Assembly: GCA_949840775.1 (NCBI GenBank)
Contig: CATKXO010000009.1
Coordinates: 25,388 to 89,387, forward strand
DNA: 64,000 nt
Direction of reading: 5' to 3'
Source of the DNA: an uncultured bacterium
GTDB lineage: Bacteria; Bacillota; Clostridia; Oscillospirales; Oscillospiraceae
The translations under genes were made by a program, and so were the position numbers. The notes under the pieces were generated by a model. That model saw only the letters and a program-made list of their open reading frames with translations. It did not search any database and had not been told where the DNA came from. The first letter of the stretch is position 1, and every line of letters begins with the position of its first letter. Below, piece by piece: positions 16,549-24,163 of the stretch.

Positions 16549-16758
16549 ATGTCTGTTTTTTCTGAGCGATTGATTCAACTCCGTAAAGACAAGGGAATAT
16601 CTCAGGCCGCTTTTGCGAAAGAGATTGGCGTATCTCCCCGAACTTATCAGGATTACGAATATGGAAATCGGGAACCACAGGTGGCGATTTTTTCACGTAT
16701 CGCCGATTTTGGCGGTGTAAGTTTAGACTATCTTGCTGGGCGAACGGACACGCCCTAG
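16549..16758 (+). CDS. XRE (Cro/CI) family repressor
   Basis: 69-residue DNA-binding protein consisting almost only of a helix-turn-helix domain: LRKDKGISQAAFAKEIGV with recognition helix SPRTYQDYEYGNREP, then a C-terminal DYLAGRTD typical of phage-like repressors. It is moderately AT-richer than its neighbours. It probably binds the two CGTCARATSYGACG dyads in the 90-bp gap upstream, repressing itself and the divergent 83-residue protein. Two tandem family 1 repeats follow the stop codon. Confidence 0.9.
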   Translation: MSVFSERLIQLRKDKGISQAAFAKEIGVSPRTYQDYEYGNREPQVAIFSRIADFGGVSLDYLAGRTDTP

Positions 16759-16769
16759 AGGGCACCCCA

Positions 16770-16902
16770 AAGGCCCCCTTCGCAAAGGGGGCTCCCGGCG
16801 AAGCCGGGTGGGGGTTTCCCCAAGAAACAGGTGCGTTTCGATAGGAGAAAACCCTCCGTCATTTGCTTCGCAAATGCCACCTCCCTTTGCGAAGGGAGGC
16901 TT
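16770..16902 (+). repeat. Family 1 repeat, copy B
   Basis: 133-bp MITE-like element with the same terminal inverted repeats and hairpins (CCCGGCGAAGCCGGG and CATTTGCTTCGCAAATG) as copy A. With its right flank GCCCTGCGGGGGACGAGAG it is duplicated as copy C 174 bp downstream; only about three bases differ over some 154 bp. Confidence 0.88.
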
Positions 16903-16943
16903 GCCCTGCGGGGGACGAGAGAGCTTTTTTGAAGGCAGGTGAA

Positions 16944-17076
16944 AAGGCCCCCTTCGCAAAGGGGGCTCCCGGCGAAGCCGGGTGGGGGTTTCCCAAAGAG
17001 ACAGGTGCGTTTCGATAGGAGAAAACCCTCCGTCATTTGCTTCGCAAATGCCGCCTCCCTTTGCGAAGGGAGGCTT
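16944..17076 (+). repeat. Family 1 repeat, copy C (tandem duplicate of B)
   Basis: Near-identical to copy B including the 3' flank GCCCTGCGGGGGACGAGAG. Copies B and C fill the 353-bp gap between the XRE repressor and prfA. The prfA ribosome site lies just 3' of this copy. Confidence 0.88.
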
Positions 17077-17111
17077 GCCCTGCGGGGGACGAGAGAGAAG
17101 GAGGACTGTCC

Positions 17112-18170
17112 ATGCTGGACAAGCTGACCGCCATTGAGGCGAAATATTCCCAGATTGAGGCCCGGCTGGGGGCGTCGGAGACGTACAACGACCCGGAGCT
17201 GGTGGCCAAGCTGAATAAAGAACAGGCGGAGCTCCAGCCCCTGGTGGACGCCTTCCGGGCCTACCGGCGGACCCTGGACGCCAAGGCTCAGGCGGAGGAA
17301 ATGATGTCCGACCCGGAGCTGCGGGAGCTGGCCCAGGAGGAGTATCAGGCCGCCCTGGACGAGCTGCCCCGGCTGGAGCGGGAGCTGCAAATTCTGCTGC
17401 TGCCAAAGGACCCCAACGACGGCAGAAACGTCATTGTGGAAATCCGCGCCGGGGTAGGCGGCGAGGAGGCCGCCCTGTTTGCCCACTCCCTTTACCGGAT
17501 GTATACCATGTATGCCGAGGCCAAGGGGTGGCACACTGTAGTTGACTCCGCCAGCGAGACCGAGCTGGGGGGAATGAAGGAGACCGTCTTCACCGTAGAG
17601 GGGGACGGGGCCTGGTCCCGGTTCAAGTTTGAGAGCGGCGTCCACCGGGTCCAGCGGGTGCCCGAGACAGAGTCGGGGGGCCGGGTCCACACCTCCACCG
17701 TGACGGTGGCCGTCCTGCCCGAGATGGAGACGGCGGATGTCCGGCTCAACCCCGCCGATATCGAGATGCAGGTCTTCCGCTCCTCCGGGGCGGGGGGACA
17801 GCACGTGAATAAGACCTCCTCCGCCGTACGGCTCATCCACAGGCCCACCGGGACCGTGGTGGAGTGCCAGCAGGAGCGCAGCCAGTTCCAGAACCGGGAC
17901 AAGGCCATGCGCATTCTGGCCTCCCGGCTGTATGAGGCGGAGCAGGAGAAAATTTCCAGCGAATACACCCAGCAGCGCCGCAGTCAGGTGGGGTCGGGAA
18001 TGCGCAACGAGCGCATCCGCACCTACAACTTCCCCCAGGGGAGGGTCACCGACCACCGCATCGGCCTGACGCTGTATAAAATCGACCAGGTGATGGACGG
18101 GGCGCTGGACGAGATCATCGACGCCCTGGCCGCCGACCACCAGGCGGAGCTGCTGAAGGAGCAGGGGTGA
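17112..18170 (+). CDS. prfA: Peptide chain release factor 1
   Basis: Recognises UAA/UAG stop codons and triggers peptide release. It has 352 residues, normal length. The GGQ catalytic motif is at residues 228-230 (SSGAGGQHVNK). The codon-recognition loop reads PETESGGRVHTS, fitting the P-x-T motif of RF1 and not SPF of RF2. The ATG at 17112 is supported by AGAAGGAGGACTGTCC; in-frame codons further upstream belong to a repeat element. No prmC methyltransferase follows, unlike many Firmicutes; the next genes are a small protein, a phosphatase and sua5. Confidence 0.97.
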   Translation: MLDKLTAIEAKYSQIEARLGASETYNDPELVAKLNKEQAELQPLVDAFRAYRRTLDAKAQAEEMMSDPELRELAQEEYQAALDELPRLERELQILLLPKDPNDGRNVIVEIRAGVGGEEAALFAHSLYRMYTMYAEAKGWHTVVDSASETELGGMKETVFTVEGDGAWSRFKFESGVHRVQRVPETESGGRVHTSTVTVAVLPEMETADVRLNPADIEMQVFRSSGAGGQHVNKTSSAVRLIHRPTGTVVECQQERSQFQNRDKAMRILASRLYEAEQEKISSEYTQQRRSQVGSGMRNERIRTYNFPQGRVTDHRIGLTLYKIDQVMDGALDEIIDALAADHQAELLKEQG

Positions 18171-18190
18171 GCAAATTTTGAGAGGAACCC

Positions 18191-18305
18191 TGTAGGGGCG
18201 GCCTGTGGCCGCCTGTAGGACGGGTAGGTTTATATCGGGCGGCACAGAGGCCGCCCCCTACAATACGATACAAAAAATGTAGGGGCCGGCGCCCTCGCCG
18301 GCCCG
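18191..18305 (+). repeat. Family 2-like palindromic repeats
   Basis: TGTAGGGGCGGCC...CCGCCCCCTACA (18191-18262), followed by a further TGTAGGGGCCGGCG...CGCCGGCCCG half (18278-18305). These are core sequences of family 2 without the outer arms, located between prfA and the small gene at 18332. Confidence 0.65.
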
Positions 18306-18331
18306 TTCAAAAGTAAAAGGAGAATGATAGC

Positions 18332-18589
18332 ATGGAAATGTATATCCACTACAAATCCCTCCCGGAGGGAAAGAACCTCCACGACGTGGTGGGGGAGCTG
18401 AACGAGGTGCTGGAGGATGTGGGCTCCGTCTGCGGCGGCGAGGCCGGGCGGATTGACCTGGATCTGGAGGACGAGCGGGTCAATCCCAAGCACGCCCAGG
18501 TGGCGGTGAAGGCCTACCTCCAGCGGGCGGACTTTCCCCGGGATACCACCGTGGAAATCGGCTGCATGGAAATCGGCATTTATGAGTAA
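18332..18589 (+). CDS. Small acidic protein of unknown function
   Basis: 85-residue protein, MEMYIHYKSL to MEIGIYE, mixed alpha/beta in appearance and without signal peptide, membrane segment or recognised motif. It has a good ribosome site (AAAGGAGAATGATAGC). Its stop overlaps the start of the phosphatase gene, which supports a real, co-transcribed gene. The role is unknown; position in an operon with a phosphatase and Sua5 suggests only housekeeping context. Confidence 0.7.
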   Translation: MEMYIHYKSLPEGKNLHDVVGELNEVLEDVGSVCGGEAGRIDLDLEDERVNPKHAQVAVKAYLQRADFPRDTTVEIGCMEIGIYE

Positions 18590-19247
18590 TATGTACAAAT
18601 ACGTTATTTTTGACCTGGACGGCACCATTTTGAATACCCTGGAGGACTTGGCTGCCGCCACAAACTGGGTCTGTGCCCGCCACGGCTGGCCCGCCCACAC
18701 CCTGGAGGAGTACAAGCGCTTTGTGGGCAACGGCGCCCCCAAGCTGTTGGAGCGGGTGGTGCCGGAGGGGGTGCCCGTTACCGATGCGCTGCGCCGGGTG
18801 ACCCTGGAGGAGTTCACCCAGCGATACAATGCCCACAAGGAGGACAAGACCACCGCCTACCCCGGCGTACCGGAGCTGGTGCGGCGGCTGCGGGAGGCCG
18901 GGGTGACCCTGGCAGTCCTGTCCAACAAGCCCCACGAGGCAGCTTGGCCAGTGGTGGAGCGGTATTACCCCGGCCTGTTCCACAGGGTCCAGGGGGCGCT
19001 GCCCGATGTGCCCGTCAAGCCCGACCCCACCCTGCTCCGCCGGCTGATGGAGGACTTGGGGGCGTCACAGGAAGATACCCTCTTTGTGGGTGACAGCAAT
19101 GTGGACATCCGCACTGCCAAAAACGGCGGGCTCATCAGCTGCGGGGTGCTCTGGGGCTTCCGCACCCGGGCCGAGCTGGAGGCGGAGGGGGCGGACCATC
19201 TGGCCGCCGCCCCGGAAGAACTGGGAGATTTGATTTTGGGGCAGTGA
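18582..19247 (+). CDS. HAD family hydrolase, phosphoglycolate phosphatase-like
   Basis: 221-residue soluble HAD phosphatase. Motif I is FDLDGTILNT (nucleophile and acid/base aspartates), motif II VLSNKP, motif III the lysine in VPVKPDP, and motif IV VGDSNVDIRTAKN. The helical cap between motifs I and II is of the size seen in Gph and PpaX. The substrate is not determined by motifs. ATG 18582 overlaps the previous gene by 8 bp; ATG 18591 is an alternative start. It is followed after 10 bp by sua5, probably in one operon. Confidence 0.9.
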   Translation: MSNMYKYVIFDLDGTILNTLEDLAAATNWVCARHGWPAHTLEEYKRFVGNGAPKLLERVVPEGVPVTDALRRVTLEEFTQRYNAHKEDKTTAYPGVPELVRRLREAGVTLAVLSNKPHEAAWPVVERYYPGLFHRVQGALPDVPVKPDPTLLRRLMEDLGASQEDTLFVGDSNVDIRTAKNGGLISCGVLWGFRTRAELEAEGADHLAAAPEELGDLILGQ

Positions 19248-19257
19248 GGAGAACGCC

Positions 19258-20277
19258 ATGAAAACACAGCTTCTCAATCCAAACGACATTGAAAAGGCCG
19301 CCGGGATTATCCGTTCCGGGGGGCTGGTAGGCATCCCCACCGAGACGGTGTACGGTCTGGGAGCCAACGGCCTGGACCCGGCGGCGGTAAGCAGCATTTT
19401 CCGGGCCAAGGGCCGGCCCCAGGACAATCCGCTGATTCTCCACATCCCGGATGCCTCCTGGCTGGAGCGCTACTGTAAGGACATCCCCCCGTTGGCCTGG
19501 CGGCTGGCGGACCGGTTCTGGCCCGGACCGCTGACCATGATTCTCCGCCGCAGAAGCCTGGTGCCCGATGTGGTGACGGCAGGGCTGGATACGGTGGGAA
19601 TGCGCTGTCCCGCCCACTCCATGTGCCGGGCCATCATCCAGGCGGCGGAGGTGCCTGTTGCCGCCCCGTCCGGGAACACCTCCGGAAAGCCCAGTCCCAC
19701 CACCGCCCTCCACATGCTGGACGACATGGACGGCAAGATTGACGCCATCCTGGATGGCGGCTCCTGCCAGGTGGGGGTGGAGTCCACCATTGTGGACCTG
19801 ACCTGCAACCCGCCCTGTGTGCTCCGCCCCGGCGGCGTCACCCTGGAGGAACTGAGGGACCTGCTTCCGGAGGTGGAGCTGGACTCCGCCGTGACCCACC
19901 CCCTGGGGGAGGGGGAGCGCCCCCGGGCCCCCGGCATGAAGTACCGCCACTACGCCCCCAAAGCTCCGGTCACGGTGGTTCGGGGGGAGTCCCTGCGCAG
20001 TGCCCAGTACATTCTGGACCATGCGGGGGACAGCTACTGGGAGGGAATCATCTGCTTCGACGAGTTTGCCCACTGGTTCCAGGACCACCCGGTGGAGCGG
20101 CTGGGGGGCTCGCTGGACGGCTTTGAGCACGCCCGGCGGCTGTTCCGGGCGCTGCGGGCCATGGACAACAGCGGTGTGAAGCACATCTGGGTCCAGTGCC
20201 CCGGCGAGGCCGGCATGGGTCTGGCGGTGGTCAACCGGCTGAATAAGGCGTCGGGCTTTCACATCATAGACGCTTGA
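19258..20277 (+). CDS. sua5: L-threonylcarbamoyladenylate synthase (Sua5/YwlC type)
   Basis: Makes threonylcarbamoyl-AMP from threonine, bicarbonate and ATP for t6A modification of ANN-decoding tRNAs. The N-terminal YrdC-like domain has GLVGIPTETVYGLGANG and RAKGRPQDNPLILHI, and further blocks AAPSGNTSGKPSPT and STIVDLT. The extra ~130-residue C-terminal domain (from about residue 210, after PGMKYRHYAPKAPV) marks the long Sua5 form. It has 339 residues. Association with prfA and ywlC-type genes is a common Firmicute arrangement. Confidence 0.95.
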   Translation: MKTQLLNPNDIEKAAGIIRSGGLVGIPTETVYGLGANGLDPAAVSSIFRAKGRPQDNPLILHIPDASWLERYCKDIPPLAWRLADRFWPGPLTMILRRRSLVPDVVTAGLDTVGMRCPAHSMCRAIIQAAEVPVAAPSGNTSGKPSPTTALHMLDDMDGKIDAILDGGSCQVGVESTIVDLTCNPPCVLRPGGVTLEELRDLLPEVELDSAVTHPLGEGERPRAPGMKYRHYAPKAPVTVVRGESLRSAQYILDHAGDSYWEGIICFDEFAHWFQDHPVERLGGSLDGFEHARRLFRALRAMDNSGVKHIWVQCPGEAGMGLAVVNRLNKASGFHIIDA

Positions 20278-20324
20278 ATCCCTTGGGGGACAGGGCGCGC
20301 AACCTTACGTTGCGGCCAAAGTGC

Positions 20325-20353
20325 TTTACACGGACGCCCCTGAGCCTTACAAT
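20325..20353 (+). promoter_or_regulatory. Promoter of the membrane XRE regulator operon
   Basis: TTTACA (20325-20330), 17-bp spacer, TACAAT (20348-20353), 18 bp before the start. Confidence 0.7.
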
Positions 20354-20371
20354 ATCTGTGAGGTGACGGTC

Positions 20372-20947
20372 ATGACATTGGGTGAAAATCTGAAAAGGCT
20401 GCGCAGGGAGCGCGGGCTGTCCCAGGACGAGGTGGCCCAGAAGCTGTTTCTGTCCCGGCAGTCGGTATCCAAGTGGGAGAACGGCCAGGCGGAGCCGGGA
20501 GTGGAGAATCTGAAGACCCTGGCTAAGCTGTACGGCGTCACTGTAGACGCCCTGGTGGGGGCGGAGGAACTTCTGGAAAAGGAGACGCCGCCTGTTCCCG
20601 CAGACGGCGTCTATCTGCGGCTGCTGAAAGTCAGGCTGGCGGTGCTGGTTGTGGTGATGCTGTGTATGCTGGTGTCCGACACATTTTATGCTGACCTTCA
20701 GCTCCTCAGCGGTTGCCTGGTTCCGGGCACTGCGGCTATGCTGCTGGGGTATTGGGTGCGAAAAGAGTGGACCTGGGGTCTGCTCGTGTTCGGAGAGGCG
20801 TTCAGCGCACTGGTTATTGTGGCTTTTATAGCGGCCATATCCATGATGGTGCTCCCTCTGGCTTTTGTGGCGGGGGGCTGGTGGCTTTGGCGGCTGTGCC
20901 AGGAAGATATCCGGCAGATGTTCTATAAGGAGGATGAGATTCCATGA
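20372..20947 (+). CDS. XRE family regulator with C-terminal membrane region
   Basis: 191-residue protein. Residues 5-60 are a classic helix-turn-helix (LRRERGLSQDEVAQKL, SRQSVSKWENGQAEP) with DALVGAEE after it. Residues 85-170 form about three to four membrane helices. Such membrane-anchored Cro/CI proteins may sense envelope state, but no ligand is known. The ATG at 20372 has GTGAGGTGACGG upstream. The stop overlaps the coaE start (ATGA), so it heads the operon with coaE and the downstream lipoprotein. Confidence 0.85.
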   Translation: MTLGENLKRLRRERGLSQDEVAQKLFLSRQSVSKWENGQAEPGVENLKTLAKLYGVTVDALVGAEELLEKETPPVPADGVYLRLLKVRLAVLVVVMLCMLVSDTFYADLQLLSGCLVPGTAAMLLGYWVRKEWTWGLLVFGEAFSALVIVAFIAAISMMVLPLAFVAGGWWLWRLCQEDIRQMFYKEDEIP

Positions 20948-21540
20948 CCATCCTGGGCGTCACCGGCCCCACCGGGGCGGGGAAGACCACCCTGCTCCGG
21001 GAGGTGGAGAAGCTGGGGGGCGGCGTCATCGACTGCGACGCCGTCTACCACGAGCTGTTAAGGAGTGATCTTGCGTTACAGAGCGCTCTGGAGCGGGAGT
21101 TCGGCCCTCTGCGGGACGAGTCGGGGGCCATCGACCGGAAGAAGCTGGGGGCGGTTGTCTTCCGCGACGCCCAAAGGCTGGAGACCCTCAACGCCATCGC
21201 CTGGGAGGCGGTGGTGGCCCGCAGCCGGGCGCTGATTGAGGCGTGCCGGGAGCAGGGGAGAGGGCTGGTGGCGGTGGACGCCATCGCCCTGCTGGAGTGC
21301 CCCTTGAAGGAGTTATGTCAACTGACGGTGGCCGTCCTGGCCTCGCCTCAGGTCCGGGTGCGCCGCATCATGGCCCGGGAGGGGATTTCGGAGGATTACG
21401 CCTGGGCTCGGGTGAAGGCCCAGAAACCGGACGGGTATTTTATCCAAAACTGCGACCATGTTCTGGTGAACGACTGCGCGTCGGCGGAGGAGTTTGCCAT
21501 TTTGGCGAGAGACAAATTGAAGGAGTGGACCAAAAGATGA
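20944..21540 (+). CDS. coaE: Dephospho-CoA kinase
   Basis: Last step of coenzyme A synthesis: phosphorylates the 3'-hydroxyl of dephospho-CoA. It has 198 residues, normal size. The P-loop is GPTGAGKTT, somewhat different from the common G-x-I-G-S-GKS form. The acceptor region DCDAVYHELL and the lid segment RVRRIMAREGIS fit CoaE, as do KKLGAVVF and the C-terminal VLVND. It is coupled by 4-base overlaps to the XRE gene before and the lipoprotein gene after it. Confidence 0.9.
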   Translation: MTILGVTGPTGAGKTTLLREVEKLGGGVIDCDAVYHELLRSDLALQSALEREFGPLRDESGAIDRKKLGAVVFRDAQRLETLNAIAWEAVVARSRALIEACREQGRGLVAVDAIALLECPLKELCQLTVAVLASPQVRVRRIMAREGISEDYAWARVKAQKPDGYFIQNCDHVLVNDCASAEEFAILARDKLKEWTKR

Positions 21541-22583
21541 AAACGAAGCGCATTGCTGCCCTGGCCGTACTGGCCCTGGCACTGACAGCCTGCGGCGCAA
21601 AGCCGTCTCAGGAGCCGGTGTCCAGCGCCATGCCGCCGGCTGCCTCTCAGGGACCGGCGGTTTCTCAGGAACCGCAACAACCCAGCGTGGCAGATGGTAC
21701 CTGGGAACTGATCGAGGCCGATTACCAGCGGCCCACCCGGGAGGACCTTCTGGATACCATCGAAATCCCAGATTACAACGGCATGGACGAGAGCGCATTC
21801 TACGACAGGGCCTATGAGTTGGGTTTTCACTCCGAGGTGGGGCCTTATCCCATCTGGGCAGAGGGGATGCGGCTGTCCAACATCGGGCGGTATGTAGTTT
21901 ATGATTCCAACAAAGACTGCCTGGACCCGCCCAACTACACCGGGCGCTCCATCTTTCTGCTGGATGTGGCCACGGGAGAGGAAAAGGTTCTGCTCAGCGG
22001 GGCCGACGGGCACAGCTACGCCTGTATGAACTGGCTGGACGAGGAACATCTGCTTTGCTTTGATGAGGAGAGGAATTACTACCTGTGCAATGTGGACAGC
22101 GGGGCGATTCAGCTGGACCACCCCTTTGAGAGCCGTTGGGGCCCGGTGGGGTTCCGATACTCCACGTTTGTGGAGCAGGTGGATCAGGAGCTGCGCATGA
22201 TTCACATAGAACGTGACGGAACCGGCGCCGTTACCGAGCTGGCCCGGGCACCATTTGATGGAGAACAGGTCAAGACCTGTGCCATTTCCGACGACGGACG
22301 CTATGTCTGCTACATCCTGCAAAAGGATGTGATGTCCTTCGACCGCTATGTTGTGCTGTGGGACACGGCCACCGGTGAGATGACGGAGATCGAGCCGCCT
22401 CAGATGGCTGTGGGGGAGGACAACATGGGGGCAATCCGCGTGGAGCCGTGGTATTCCTACGCCTTTGCGGTGGAGTTCAGCGTGAACGATGCGCCGGATG
22501 TCAACGGGCACAATGAGCTGTGGACATACACCTGCGACGCTTTGGACATTCATGGAACCGTAAACTATGGTACAGGCAAATAA
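21537..22583 (+). CDS. Lipoprotein of unknown function, possible beta-propeller
   Basis: 348-residue secreted lipoprotein; the signal ends with LTAC (lipidated Cys19), followed by a Pro/Ser/Gln-rich linker. The mature part has repeated patterns of the type SIFLLDVATGEEK, YYLCNVDSGAIQL and YVVLWDTATGEMTEI, which look like blades of a WD/TolB-like beta-propeller. No catalytic motif is visible. The start overlaps the coaE stop (ATGA), implying translational coupling, although no functional link with CoA synthesis is evident. The function is unknown. Confidence 0.8.
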   Translation: MKTKRIAALAVLALALTACGAKPSQEPVSSAMPPAASQGPAVSQEPQQPSVADGTWELIEADYQRPTREDLLDTIEIPDYNGMDESAFYDRAYELGFHSEVGPYPIWAEGMRLSNIGRYVVYDSNKDCLDPPNYTGRSIFLLDVATGEEKVLLSGADGHSYACMNWLDEEHLLCFDEERNYYLCNVDSGAIQLDHPFESRWGPVGFRYSTFVEQVDQELRMIHIERDGTGAVTELARAPFDGEQVKTCAISDDGRYVCYILQKDVMSFDRYVVLWDTATGEMTEIEPPQMAVGEDNMGAIRVEPWYSYAFAVEFSVNDAPDVNGHNELWTYTCDALDIHGTVNYGTGK

Positions 22584-22618
22584 CTGCGGCAAATTGACAT
22601 ACAATAAGTGAAAAAGCA

Positions 22619-22672
22619 GGGGCCGGCCCGCTGACCGGTAACCCCAGGCCGCCGAGGGCGGCGGCCCCTACA
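22619..22672 (+). repeat. Family 2-like GC-rich palindromic repeat
   Basis: Starts GGGGCCGGCCCG and ends GGCGGCGGCCCCTACA; inner GGCCGCC/GGCGGCGG can pair. It resembles the family 2 core, inverted, and occupies the gap before the M18 peptidase gene. Confidence 0.55.
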
Positions 22673-22690
22673 AAGAAGGAGGAACATTCC

Positions 22691-24106
22691 ATGAGCGAGG
22701 AAAAGAAGGAACAGACCCGGGGCGAGCAGCTGCGCAAGGCGCTGCTCTACGACAAGAAAAATGGTTACGACCGGCTGGCCGAGGGCGAGCTGGAGGCCAT
22801 GGAAGCCTACTGTACCGGCTACAAGCAGTTCCTGGACGCGGGCAAGACCGAGCGGGAGTGCGTGGAGCGTGCGGTGGCCCTGGCGGAGCGGGCGGGGTTC
22901 AAGCCCTACGTCCGGGGCACAGAGGTGCGGCCCGGCGACAAGGTGTACCGGATCAACCGGGGCAAGGCGGTCACGCTGGCGGTCATCGGCAAAAAGCCCC
23001 TGTCGGAGGGGGCCAATATCGGTGCGGCCCACATCGACTCCCCCCGGCTGGACCTGAAACAGAATCCCCTCTACGAGGCGGAGGAGCTGGCTTACCTGAA
23101 AACCCACTACTACGGCGGTATCCGCAAGTACCAGTGGGTAACCATCCCCCTGGAGCTCCACGGGGTGGTGGCCCTCAAAGGGGGCCAAACCGTCCGGGTG
23201 TCCATCGGCGGGGGGGAAGGAGACCCCCTGTTTACCATCGGTGACCTGCTGCCCCACCTGGGGGTGGAGCAGTCCAAAAAGCCCCTGGGGGAGGCCATCC
23301 CCGGCGAGAGCCTGAATATCCTGGTGGGCAGCCGCCCCCTGGAGGGCGATGAGGGCAAGGACCGGGTGAAGCTGGCCGCCCTGGAGCTGCTCAACCGGAA
23401 GTACGGCATCACCGAGGAGGATTTTATCTCCGCCGAGCTGTGTGCCGTCCCGGCGTTTAACGCCTCCGACATCGGGTTTGACCGCTCCCTCATCGGTGCC
23501 TACGGCCACGACGACCGGGTGTGCGCCTACGCCTGCCTGGCTGCCCTCCTCCAGTTGGAGGCCCCGGAGTACACCGCCGTGTGTATGCTGGCCGACAAGG
23601 AGGAGATCGGCTCCGAGGGGGTGACTGGCATGAAGTCCGCCGCCTTCGATACCTTTATGGAGGACCTGTGCCAGTCCCAGGGGGTGTCTCTGCGCTCCTG
23701 CTATGAGCAGTCCTTCTGCCTGTCCGCCGACGTGACTGCCGCCTACGACCCCAACTTTGCCGACGTGTACGAGAAGCGCAACAGCGCTTTTGTCAACTAC
23801 GGCATGGGCCTGTGCAAGTACACCGGGGCCAGGGGCAAGTCCGGGGCCTCCGACGCCTCCGCCGAGGTGGTGGCCAAGGTCCGCCGGATTCTGGACGGCG
23901 CCGGCGTGGTGTGGCAGATGGCCGAGCTGGGCAAGGTGGACGCCGGCGGCGGCGGCACCGTGGCCGCCTATATGGCCGAGCGGAACATTGACACGCTGGA
24001 CGCCGGGGTCCCCGTCCTGTCCATGCACTCCCCCTTCGAGACGGTGGGCAAGCTGGACTGCTATATGACCTTCAAGGGCATGAAGGCGGTCTACGAGGCT
24101 GTTTAA
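22691..24106 (+). CDS. M18 family aminopeptidase
   Basis: Cytosolic, zinc-dependent aminopeptidase of the aspartyl-aminopeptidase family. It has 471 residues, the usual length. Metal-ligand regions are AAHIDSPRLDLK, YGHDDRVCAYA, ADKEEIGSEG and the C-terminal MHSPFE; the catalytic Glu pair is in KEEIGSE. The start ATG has AAGAAGGAGGAACATTCC upstream. It probably functions in peptide turnover and likely forms a large oligomer as other M18 enzymes do. It is monocistronic and ends in a strong terminator. Confidence 0.95.
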   Translation: MSEEKKEQTRGEQLRKALLYDKKNGYDRLAEGELEAMEAYCTGYKQFLDAGKTERECVERAVALAERAGFKPYVRGTEVRPGDKVYRINRGKAVTLAVIGKKPLSEGANIGAAHIDSPRLDLKQNPLYEAEELAYLKTHYYGGIRKYQWVTIPLELHGVVALKGGQTVRVSIGGGEGDPLFTIGDLLPHLGVEQSKKPLGEAIPGESLNILVGSRPLEGDEGKDRVKLAALELLNRKYGITEEDFISAELCAVPAFNASDIGFDRSLIGAYGHDDRVCAYACLAALLQLEAPEYTAVCMLADKEEIGSEGVTGMKSAAFDTFMEDLCQSQGVSLRSCYEQSFCLSADVTAAYDPNFADVYEKRNSAFVNYGMGLCKYTGARGKSGASDASAEVVAKVRRILDGAGVVWQMAELGKVDAGGGGTVAAYMAERNIDTLDAGVPVLSMHSPFETVGKLDCYMTFKGMKAVYEAV

Positions 24107-24119
24107 AGTGAAAATAGGC

Positions 24120-24158
24120 GCACCCAGGCGGCTGTTCAGGCTGCCTGGGTGCTTTTTT
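24120..24158 (+). terminator. Terminator of the M18 peptidase gene
   Basis: 13-bp stem GCACCCAGGCGGC/GCTGCCTGGGTGC (one mismatch) followed by six T. Confidence 0.9.
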
Positions 24159-24163
24159 AACGC

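Noticed and set aside
17037-17111. Upstream in-frame extension of prfA
   Set aside because: It lies in repeat copy C; the ATG at 17112 has a strong ribosome site and matches RF1 N-termini.
16755-18245. Long antisense frame over prfA with repeated peptides at its end
   Set aside because: The repeated peptides are translations of the family 1 repeats; prfA on the plus strand is certain.
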